Shown piece by piece: positions 1-5,222 of a DNA stretch of 6,297 nt. Position numbers and translations under genes: made by a program. Origin of the DNA: a bacterium. GTDB lineage: Bacteria > SZUA-182 > SZUA-191 > JAJRXT01. Numbering within the stretch: position 1 is the stretch's first letter; the number at the start of each line of letters is the position of its first letter. Location: assembly GCA_024277605.1 (NCBI GenBank), contig JAJRUU010000059.1:1-6297 (forward strand). Direction: 5' to 3'. The notes under the pieces were generated by a model. It had not been told where the DNA came from, did not search any database, and saw nothing but the letters and a program-made list of their open reading frames with translations.

Positions 1-90
1 GAGGCGCTGGATTATCAAACGCCATGGGAGGTTTATTCTGGTTTAGGGAGACTTGACCTGCTCCTGGCAACCGGCATTCTCAAACCTTAA
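1..90 (+). CDS. IS3-family-like transposase (integrase-core OrfB), last 29 codons only
   Basis: The plus-strand frame starting at base 1 is open from the window edge to a TAA at 88-90. Its residues include LDYQTPWEVYSG, which matches the usual C-terminal end of IS3-family DDE transposases (a short histidine/asparagine-rich stretch, then a 'L-x-Y-x-T-P-x-E-V-Y' signature close to the stop). The catalytic DDE residues would lie to the left, outside the window. The coding end is followed within about 45 bases by a sequence that looks like an IS3 right end, which supports the call. It is convergent with the family 4 glycosyltransferase gene and overlaps its 3' end by 11 bases (80-90). Family assignment rests on a short tail, so an IS481-type or other integrase-core element is possible. 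Whether the whole transposase is intact cannot be seen. Confidence 0.75.
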   Translation, partial: EALDYQTPWEVYSGLGRLDLLLATGILKP

Positions 91-1285
91 CTTTCGTGAT
101 TTTTGGTCTTGACAAAGGGGAGGGGTATAGACACCCCAATTCAGTATATAAGCTGGCCATGGAATCTACCCAATGTATTACGTTAAATTTTTTGGAACAA
201 TTTTCATAACCTTGGGCGGTTATTCTGGTTTGCAAATTCTTATCTTGAAGCAAATTTACCATTGCCGTAGCAATGGCTTCAGGATTAAGACTATCAACTA
301 ACAGAGCATTTTTCATGTGCGTAATTATAGTATTTGCAGCTTCCGAATTTACCGCCACCACTGGTACCTTCGCCAACATTACTTCCATTAGCACTAATGG
401 GAATGAATCCAAAATAGAGGTAAATAAAAAACAATCCATCCCACAGTAAATTTCAGATATATTGTTTTGATAGCCCCAAAAATGGACTGAGGATTCCAGA
501 CCAAGTGACTTCGCTAATTTTTTACAAGAAGTCAATTCCTTTCCGTCCCCCACAGCCCAAAAGATAGATTCCGGTAACTTTTTTTTAATCAAGGCTGCCG
601 TTATAAAAAATAGTGGCCAATTTTTCTCTATTGAAAAGCGTCCCACCATTCCTATTACAATGGGTTCTTCTTTAATGCCAACCATTGCCCGAACTTTTTT
701 ACGGTATTTTATCCGATCTTTCCGTGTGTTAGTGAACATTTCAAAAGAAACCCCATTGGGCATATACAAAACCTGAGCGGGTTGAAACCCCCAACATTCA
801 ATTAAAAACTTCTTGTCAACTTTGTTGGTAGTTATTGTTCGGACAGCGCCCTTTAGAACCAGTCGCAAAAAAAATAGATAGATTTTGCTTAATATATTAC
901 TTTGAAAAAAGTAGGCTAATAAGGCTTGCGGGTTAAGCATATGGTGGATATGAGCTATTCGGGGTAGCTGTAATTTCTTTGCAGCATATTGCCCCAGTAT
1001 ATTAGCTTTGAGCAAATGTGTGTGAACTATATCCGGACATTCTTTTTGTAATATAGCAGCTAACCGGTTTATTCCTATGCTATATCTCGAGCTAGAAACA
1101 CAATAAACCACAACCCCATGTTTTTTAAGTATTGTCGAATAAATGTTATTGTCCTTCAATATAACAATTGCTATATTATATCTCTCTTTGTCAATGCATT
1201 TTGCAAGATTCACCAGAAGGCTTTGGGCCCCTCCAGCCCTCAAGTGATCAATAATATGTATAACCTTAATTTTTTTGTCTTTCAC
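80..1285 (-). CDS. Family 4 (GT-B) glycosyltransferase with IS-derived C-terminal tail
   Basis: A 401-residue retaining GT-B glycosyltransferase, expected to transfer a sugar from a nucleotide-sugar donor to a lipid-linked glycan on the inner membrane face. The N-terminal acceptor domain has the family opening (residues 6-30, I-H-I-I-D-H-L-R-A-G-G-A-Q). The C-terminal donor domain has G-M-V-G-R-F-S-I-E-K-N (212-222) and S-F-P-L-V-L-M-E (294-301). In the usual EX7E motif the first Glu is Asp (D293) while E301 is kept, and the glycine normally in 'A-x-G-x-P-V-V' is Lys306, so the donor site is somewhat divergent. The GTG start at 1285 overlaps the stop of the upstream GT2 gene (GTGA), indicating translational coupling, and its ribosome binding site is weak. 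Ordinary family homology seems to end near T-E-L-G (381-384); residues 385-401 fall inside the IS end. Donor and acceptor cannot be named from sequence. Confidence 0.9.
   Translation of the reverse strand: MKDKKIKVIHIIDHLRAGGAQSLLVNLAKCIDKERYNIAIVILKDNNIYSTILKKHGVVVYCVSSSRYSIGINRLAAILQKECPDIVHTHLLKANILGQYAAKKLQLPRIAHIHHMLNPQALLAYFFQSNILSKIYLFFLRLVLKGAVRTITTNKVDKKFLIECWGFQPAQVLYMPNGVSFEMFTNTRKDRIKYRKKVRAMVGIKEEPIVIGMVGRFSIEKNWPLFFITAALIKKKLPESIFWAVGDGKELTSCKKLAKSLGLESSVHFWGYQNNISEIYCGMDCFLFTSILDSFPLVLMEVMLAKVPVVAVNSEAANTIITHMKNALLVDSLNPEAIATAMVNLLQDKNLQTRITAQGYENCSKKFNVIHWVDSMASLYTELGCLYPSPLSRPKITKVKV
104..133 (+). repeat. Putative right terminal inverted repeat of the IS
   Basis: This is the approximately 30-base outer end of the insertion sequence, finishing in CA at 132-133. 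It is inferred to be the terminal inverted repeat from its position shortly after the transposase stop and from its IS3-like composition. The partner repeat at the left end is not in the window, so the extent of the match cannot be tested here. Confidence 0.5.
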
Positions 1286-2250
1286 TTAACAACCCGGGCT
1301 AATGGGTGTATTGTATTGGTTAAGCCTTTATATATACCCACCAGATGTCCGATACAGCGCTGGACGCTATTGAGATTAAATGAGGCTATTCCTTTATAAA
1401 AATGGGAAAGTGCTCGCCCTAGATTAGCCCAAGCGCACCACCAACGAGAAAACTCTGGATTTATGTACACGAAATGGAAACAATTCATGGTAATTATCAT
1501 ACCACAGAGATAACTCCTGCCTGGTTTAGTCGGCAACGGTAAATGCTTTAAGTGGGCTCCGGCCACAACAAATAATTTATTTTCTTTGGAAACTCGACAG
1601 CTAAATTCCAAATCATCCCCTATACCCCATCCAATATACCAGTCATCAAATTTATGCTTTTCAAAAATCTGATGGCGATAGACATTGCATCCCCCGCTCA
1701 ACCAACTGACCCTCATGGTATACTCTGCCGGATATGGCGAAACCCCTAACCCTGAAGGAAGTATTTTGCCCTTTCTTTTATCATCAGAGATCAAAAAAAT
1801 CTTCTCGATCCACTTGGAGGTTGGAGATTGATTTCTCGAGCTACTATCATACACAATATTGTACTCGGCTCCCCCAACTTCCGGCCCGGCGGTTTCCCAA
1901 AACTTATACATAGCCTCTATACAGCCTGGTTCTAAAACAATATCGTCATCCAGGAAACCAACCAGGGTAATTCCGGGGGCAACTTCCTTAAGTCCGGCAT
2001 TGCGTTGCAAAACCAGCCCCGGCGGATTTTGAGTTACATAGGTAATTGGCAGGTCAGGATATTCAGCCAACAAGCTTTCAACAGGATTATCCATGCTGCC
2101 ATCTACTATTATGATTTGATCGTATTGACAAGACTGGCTCTTGATACTATCCATTAACTGACGTCTTTTCTTAGGACGATCTTTGGTGGGTATAATCTGG
2201 CCAATCTTTTCTTTGTATTTTTTTCTCTTATATTTGTTGCCTTTTGTCAT
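1282..2250 (-). CDS. Family 2 (GT-A) glycosyltransferase
   Basis: A 322-residue inverting GT-A glycosyltransferase, likely cytosolic or membrane-associated, adding a sugar to a growing surface glycan. Visible motifs are I-I-P-T-K-D-R-P (19-26, first strand and nucleotide loop), I-I-I-V-D-G-S (46-52), the metal-binding F-L-D-D-D (99-103), W-L-S-G-G-C-N (173-179) and the acceptor/catalytic-base region W-G-I-G-D-D-L-E-F (208-216). The C-terminal part holds aromatic and hydrophobic stretches (about 238-275) that may contact the membrane, but no clear multi-span domain. The N-terminus is unusually basic (about half Lys/Arg over residues 3-15). The ATG at 2250 overlaps the upstream TGA (ATGA, 4 bases) and has a modest AAAGG about 10 bases upstream; the stop overlaps the next start. 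It therefore belongs to a tightly coupled operon with its two neighbours. Sugar specificity is unknown. Confidence 0.92.
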   Translation of the reverse strand: MTKGNKYKRKKYKEKIGQIIPTKDRPKKRRQLMDSIKSQSCQYDQIIIVDGSMDNPVESLLAEYPDLPITYVTQNPPGLVLQRNAGLKEVAPGITLVGFLDDDIVLEPGCIEAMYKFWETAGPEVGGAEYNIVYDSSSRNQSPTSKWIEKIFLISDDKRKGKILPSGLGVSPYPAEYTMRVSWLSGGCNVYRHQIFEKHKFDDWYIGWGIGDDLEFSCRVSKENKLFVVAGAHLKHLPLPTKPGRSYLCGMIITMNCFHFVYINPEFSRWWCAWANLGRALSHFYKGIASFNLNSVQRCIGHLVGIYKGLTNTIHPLARVVK

Positions 2251-3608
2251 GAACTATTTGCCTTTGGGGAATATTTGTATCGGTCTATTGATGAGCCTAA
2301 AAAAACTCGTAGTTTCTCCTCAGCTATAGGGATTAAATAATCGTCGGCAAAGCTTTTGGCTGTCGCTTGGGCTTTCTTGTATTGTGTTTCGGATAGTTCT
2401 TCTATTTCCCGGATGGTGGGCTGTAATTCTTCCGGTCGGCTGACCCGCCACTTAAATATATCTAAGAGAAACAAGGGATCCGGACACAAAAAATCTCCCA
2501 AATCCAGACATATTACCGGTATTCCTTGAGATATTGCCTCAATACCGACAGTGGATGAAGTATATATTATCATATCGGCCTTTTCAAGCGCTTTATCCAG
2601 GGGAACACCCCTTTGCTCAATATACCGTAAAGTAATAGGGGGACAGGATTGCAGGGCTTTATCCAGTGGGATAGTTGGATGAGCCCGAAGGGTCAATACA
2701 AGCTCATCGTTTCCCTCAAGTGCCCTATCCAGAAACATTAAGCTCCGGATATATTCTTCTGTACTTTCTGCCAGAATCACCAGGATATTTTGTATTTTTT
2801 TAAAGCTTTTGGGACGGAGCTTTTCCGAAGGTATAGGATTTTGTCTTAGAGCGCATCCAACTTTAATCATACTAGCGGGAAAGTTTCCCTTTTGTATCAA
2901 CAGATCACGTGTAATCCGTCCTGGGGTTATGATTTCGTCCGGTAGTGGGGTAATCTTTATTTCATCCTGGCTCAAGAAGAAATTAGTGTGTTTGTGGGTA
3001 ACAACCGTATGTTGAAAACCACAGGTTTTTACTTGAGCAGACATGCTTCTTACTCCCAAAACCATCATCTTTTCAAAGCAACGATTTTCAAAAGGATATA
3101 AATAGCGCTGCAACTTAACTTTGTGCATCATAGCTCGCACGTTACAATATTCTCTCATGTTCCATAGGGCAGTATTCTGACGAAAACTGTCTCGCACGGC
3201 TTGCTTTATTAAATATGCCAAGTTGCACTCATACATAACCACTGGCCCGCACACTTTAGGGGTAAAAAAATAGTAATAGACACACATAAGCCAACATTTA
3301 AATAATCCTACATAAGACAGATAATATTCCACCGGTATAAAATTTACCTGTTTTGCAACCTTCTGCATCATGTCGCGGTAATCAAGCCATTTCCCAATAA
3401 ATTTCCCATATAAGAATATCGGAATGTTTTCACGCCCAACAAATTTTTGCAATTCCCCAAAATAAGTATCCCCGTAGCCCCCATCTTTTTTAAAAGATTG
3501 ATGGTTTATCAAGCTGGTTATGGCTATATATTCCAACCCCGGGGTAGGCTTCCAATTGCAAATTTGTTTAGCCCAGTGGTGATATAACGAGAGGCGTAAG
3601 AAATCCAT
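2247..3608 (-). CDS. Surface-carbohydrate biosynthesis protein, C-terminal part (after in-frame TAG)
   Basis: A 453-codon reading frame that resembles the main body of a GT-B-like surface-carbohydrate biosynthesis protein (related in style to CDP-glycerol/capsule transferases). Visible landmarks are S-F-K-K-D-G-G-Y-G-D-T-Y-F-G-E-L (38-53), Y-P-F-E-N-R-C-F-E-K-M (171-181), T-P-G-R (228-231), L-R-A-H-P (297-301) and the nucleotide-sugar-site-like A-D-M-I-I-Y-T-S-S-T-V-G-I-E-A (334-348). The ATG at 3608 has only a weak GAG about 6 bases upstream. The frame is the same as that of the 158-codon ORF ending at 3636, with only 9 sense codons between its TAG and this ATG. I therefore read it as the continuation of one gene and not as an independent gene, although reinitiation at 3608 could make this part. 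Its TGA overlaps the GT2 start. The exact reaction is unknown. Confidence 0.8.
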   Translation of the reverse strand: MDFLRLSLYHHWAKQICNWKPTPGLEYIAITSLINHQSFKKDGGYGDTYFGELQKFVGRENIPIFLYGKFIGKWLDYRDMMQKVAKQVNFIPVEYYLSYVGLFKCWLMCVYYYFFTPKVCGPVVMYECNLAYLIKQAVRDSFRQNTALWNMREYCNVRAMMHKVKLQRYLYPFENRCFEKMMVLGVRSMSAQVKTCGFQHTVVTHKHTNFFLSQDEIKITPLPDEIITPGRITRDLLIQKGNFPASMIKVGCALRQNPIPSEKLRPKSFKKIQNILVILAESTEEYIRSLMFLDRALEGNDELVLTLRAHPTIPLDKALQSCPPITLRYIEQRGVPLDKALEKADMIIYTSSTVGIEAISQGIPVICLDLGDFLCPDPLFLLDIFKWRVSRPEELQPTIREIEELSETQYKKAQATAKSFADDYLIPIAEEKLRVFLGSSIDRYKYSPKANSS

Positions 3609-3635
3609 GCAAAGCTCGGCCGGGCCAATGATCCT

Positions 3636-4112
3636 CTACCAATCCTTCAAACTCCGTTTGTTAGTAATACAGTTAACTGTTTGTATCTCTTTATCTTTAG
3701 ACCATATTTGTAACTGGCGGCAAAGACGAAGGTCTTCTGTAATCACCAACAAGTCTCCATCCAACTCATCAGCCAGGCCCACTACGCAAAAGAAACAGAA
3801 CACTTTAAAGATAATATCAGTTGACAAAGGATTTTTAGTGGTAAAGTTCATGGTCCACCAAACAAAGGAATGGTTGTTAATATTCACTTGTGCCATGAAT
3901 TTAACATAATCCTGTTCAAAGTTATCACGCTTTTGCTGAAACAGTTGGTCATGATCAATCCAAGATACGTCAGGGCGGTCCTTAAGGAATTGGGCCACCT
4001 CTTCAGTTTGGCGGGTATCCTTGGGGATAAAACAAGATAACGGCTGATCTTCAGACCAAGTCCAATTAGACTCAAGCCAGCTTATTCTGTTGGTTAAGAT
4101 TATTTTTTTCAT
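3636..4112 (-). CDS. Surface-carbohydrate biosynthesis protein, N-terminal part (ends at in-frame TAG)
   Basis: A 158-codon ORF starting at ATG 4112 and ending in TAG at 3638-3636. A TAA directly precedes the ATG in frame, so no earlier start is possible; no Shine-Dalgarno sequence is visible, because the preceding bases are a T run. The middle contains F-V-W-W-T-M-N-F-T-T-K-N-P (83-95) and a hydrophobic stretch (about 98-114), then L-L-V-I-T-E-D (120-126). This resembles the N-terminal Rossmann-like part of surface-carbohydrate GT-B proteins, where an aromatic 'W-W-x-x-x-x-x-x-K-N-P' segment precedes a 'VVxED/CE' strand. On its own it lacks any recognisable donor-site motif, and the expected remainder follows in the same frame. 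It is most simply the first quarter of the split gene covering 4112-2247. A separate small protein is the less likely alternative. Confidence 0.7.
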   Translation of the reverse strand: MKKIILTNRISWLESNWTWSEDQPLSCFIPKDTRQTEEVAQFLKDRPDVSWIDHDQLFQQKRDNFEQDYVKFMAQVNINNHSFVWWTMNFTTKNPLSTDIIFKVFCFFCVVGLADELDGDLLVITEDLRLCRQLQIWSKDKEIQTVNCITNKRSLKDW

Positions 4113-4116
4113 TTAT

Positions 4117-4153
4117 AAAAAAATAGGGGGCTTGTTAGCCCGAAAAATTCGGG
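4117..4153 (-). terminator. Intrinsic-terminator or attenuator-like overlapping hairpins
   Basis: Reading the minus strand, CCCGAA-TTT-TTCGGG (4153-4139) forms a perfect 6-bp stem. Directly overlapping it, GGGCT-AACA-AGCCC (4141-4128) forms a 5-bp stem followed after four bases by a run of seven T (4123-4117). The two stems share bases 4139-4141 and cannot form together, an arrangement like an antiterminator/terminator pair. The T run ends just before the ATG at 4112. It may be a plain terminator for the reductase transcript or a read-through control point for the three-gene set downstream. The terminator stem is short, so its strength is doubtful. Confidence 0.45.
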
Positions 4154-4186
4154 TATTGTTATGGGCGAATCAACATTTAGTTGAAA

Positions 4187-4192
4187 ATTATA
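4187..4192 (-). promoter_or_regulatory. Possible -10 box (TATAAT) upstream of the split gene
   Basis: The minus strand carries a perfect TATAAT at 4192-4187. About 17 bases further upstream there is no TTGACA-like hexamer, and no extended -10 TG is present, so it may be chance in an AT-rich gap. If real, transcription would begin near 4180 and produce a leader of about 68 bases that contains the overlapping hairpins. This would give the split gene, GT2 and GT4 their own promoter. Confidence 0.25.
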
Positions 4193-4312
4193 AATTTATC
4201 AGCTTCCTGTTCCCGCCGCCTTGGGCAAACAAAGCTTTATTGGACGTTGGCTCATAAACCTTATCTCGCAAGGGGTCTGGCAAATCTAGTCTGAGTTTAT
4301 GAATAGGTCAGG

Positions 4313-5212
4313 TTAGGTGACGTTCTTTCTTTGAGCCAGGATTTCAGCTTTCAGAATGGCAAACTCTTGTCCTATCGGTACCGCCGTTTCTATTTTTGCC
4401 ACCCCGTTTGAATGTAAAACTTGACTTTTGGGTCGAGAAACGCTCAGGCTGGCCTCTGCCATCTTTCCAGGTCTTACCAGGCTAGAGGATGCTCCAAATA
4501 TTTCCAGCAGCTTACACAAGAAATCATACTTGGTGATTCCTGGATAGCTGTGAAGATGAATTATTCTATTCTCTATATCCTGTAATTGTATCAATTTATC
4601 CGATATAGTATTAGCTGTCAAAGGACTAAACTGGCAATCCGTCCAGCCTGTCATGACTTGTCTTTGTTGAATTTGCTGTTCTGCCCACGAAATTAACCCT
4701 TTTTTACGTAAAGGATGATGACCGATGGGGCAACAGCGGACAATTACCCACTTACGGCTCATCGCGCGAATCAACCCCTCAGACATAACCTTAGCCCGAC
4801 CATATACATTAATGGGAGTGGGCAAGGTAGCCTCATAATGCTTCCCCTCATCCCTGCCGAATATCCCGTCGGAAGAGATAAAAACCAATTTACTCCCCAC
4901 ATCGTTACAGGCGTCAATTAAGGAAAACAGTCCTATCTCAACGGGCAAATAGACACGTTCCGGATATTTTTCGCAAAGATCAACACTTGTTTCGTAGGCA
5001 AGATGATATACGACATCCGGTTTAAATTCCCTTACTAAATCGCCGACACTCCATTCAGCAAGATCCAGGCAGGCAGTCATAAACCCTTTGCCTTTAAGTT
5101 CAAAACTCCGCCAGGTTCCCACTACCTCATTCAGAGAATTCTGAGAGAGCTTAATTGCCAATATATATCCCAGCATCCCGCTGGCGCCGATTATAAGATG
5201 TTTTTTTTGCAT
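4313..5212 (-). CDS. RmlD-like NAD(P)-dependent nucleotide-sugar 4-keto reductase
   Basis: A 299-residue extended short-chain dehydrogenase/reductase of the RmlD (dTDP-4-dehydrorhamnose reductase) type, which would reduce a 4-keto nucleotide sugar in the cytosol to supply a deoxysugar donor. The nucleotide-binding G-A-S-G-M-L-G is at residues 9-15, the catalytic-site region has I-S-S-D-G-I-F-G (112-119) in place of the usual S-T-D-Y-V-F-D-G, and the Y-G-R-A-K pair gives Y137 and K141. A C-terminal G-I-T-K-Y-D-F (about 235-241) and R-P-K-S fit the substrate domain. I chose ATG 5212 because the Rossmann motif then sits near the N-terminus. An upstream in-frame ATG at 5269 would add 19 unconvincing residues and overlap the previous gene by 47 bases. 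The start lies 10 bases after the previous stop. No rmlA, B or C is in view, so the substrate is not established; another RmlD-like reductase activity is possible. Confidence 0.8.
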   Translation of the reverse strand: MQKKHLIIGASGMLGYILAIKLSQNSLNEVVGTWRSFELKGKGFMTACLDLAEWSVGDLVREFKPDVVYHLAYETSVDLCEKYPERVYLPVEIGLFSLIDACNDVGSKLVFISSDGIFGRDEGKHYEATLPTPINVYGRAKVMSEGLIRAMSRKWVIVRCCPIGHHPLRKKGLISWAEQQIQQRQVMTGWTDCQFSPLTANTISDKLIQLQDIENRIIHLHSYPGITKYDFLCKLLEIFGASSSLVRPGKMAEASLSVSRPKSQVLHSNGVAKIETAVPIGQEFAILKAEILAQRKNVT

Positions 5213-5222
5213 TGTTTTAAAG

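Larger units (their letters stand above)
1..133 (+). mobile_element. Right end of an IS3-family-like insertion sequence
   Basis: The transposase tail (stop at 88-90) is followed by a GGTCTTGACAAAGGGG-type stretch at 105-120 and then GGGTATAGACA ending at 133. Read inward on the minus strand from 133 the sequence begins TGTCTATACCCC, which fits the TG...CA ends of IS3 elements, and a TTGACAA/GGGG block just inside the end is common in that family. I place the outer boundary at 133 by this TG/CA rule. An end at 138, also preceded by CA-like bases, is the main alternative. The left end and any 3-4 base target duplication are outside the window. Confidence 0.65.
2247..4112 (-). pseudogene. Split surface-carbohydrate GT-B gene, one in-frame amber codon
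   Basis: The 158- and 453-codon ORFs occupy the same frame. Translating through the TAG at 3638-3636 gives ...S-L-K-D-W-(TAG)-R-I-I-G-P-A-E-L-C-M-D-F-L-R-L..., an uninterrupted protein of 621 residues with N-terminal and C-terminal parts in the expected order. No frameshift is needed. TAG is one substitution from CAG (Gln), TGG (Trp), TAT/TAC (Tyr), AAG (Lys) and GAG (Glu), so a recent nonsense mutation or a read error is the simplest reading. The rest of the frame looks undamaged and the gene keeps its tight coupling to GT2, arguing against long-term decay. Alternatives are reinitiation at ATG 3608 giving a two-piece protein, suppression, or UAG recoding. Function is inferred by family resemblance: a GT-B-like transferase for surface glycans, substrate unknown. 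Confidence 0.75.
4113..4312 (-). other. Intergenic leader region between reductase and split gene
   Basis: This 200-base gap is the only sizeable non-coding stretch in the window; all other junctions are about 10 bases or overlap. Besides the hairpins and possible -10 box it holds an 8-bp inverted repeat TCATAAAC/GTTTATGA (4252-4259 and 4295-4302) and an imperfect dyad AGCTT...GTTCCC...GGG..AAC.AAGCT (4201-4236). No tRNA, known riboswitch or convincing small ORF was recognised; a 5-codon ATG...TAA (minus strand, about 4176-4159) has no ribosome binding site. Confidence 0.4.

Noticed and set aside
3607..3909. 100-codon plus-strand ORF opposite the split gene, and shorter plus-strand ORFs at 1118-1399, 2809-3015, 4715-4921, 5443-5631 and 5901-6167
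   Set aside because: All lie antisense to well-supported minus-strand genes, have no recognisable protein motifs and no convincing ribosome binding sites; they are shadows of the real frames.
3884..4075. 63-codon minus-strand ORF in another frame inside the N-terminal part of the split gene
   Set aside because: It overlaps fully with the better supported frame and has no recognisable motif. I considered whether it marked a frameshift, but the 158-codon frame is continuous with the downstream part without any shift.
4305..4319. Three tandem AGGTN units across the reductase stop codon
   Set aside because: Only 15 bases long and partly coding; too short to separate from chance.
5201..5208. Run of eight A on the coding strand directly after the reductase start codon (ATGC then A8), a possible slippage site for phase variation
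   Set aside because: Lys-rich starts with A runs are common in AT-rich genomes; the frame is intact and nothing else points to a contingency locus.
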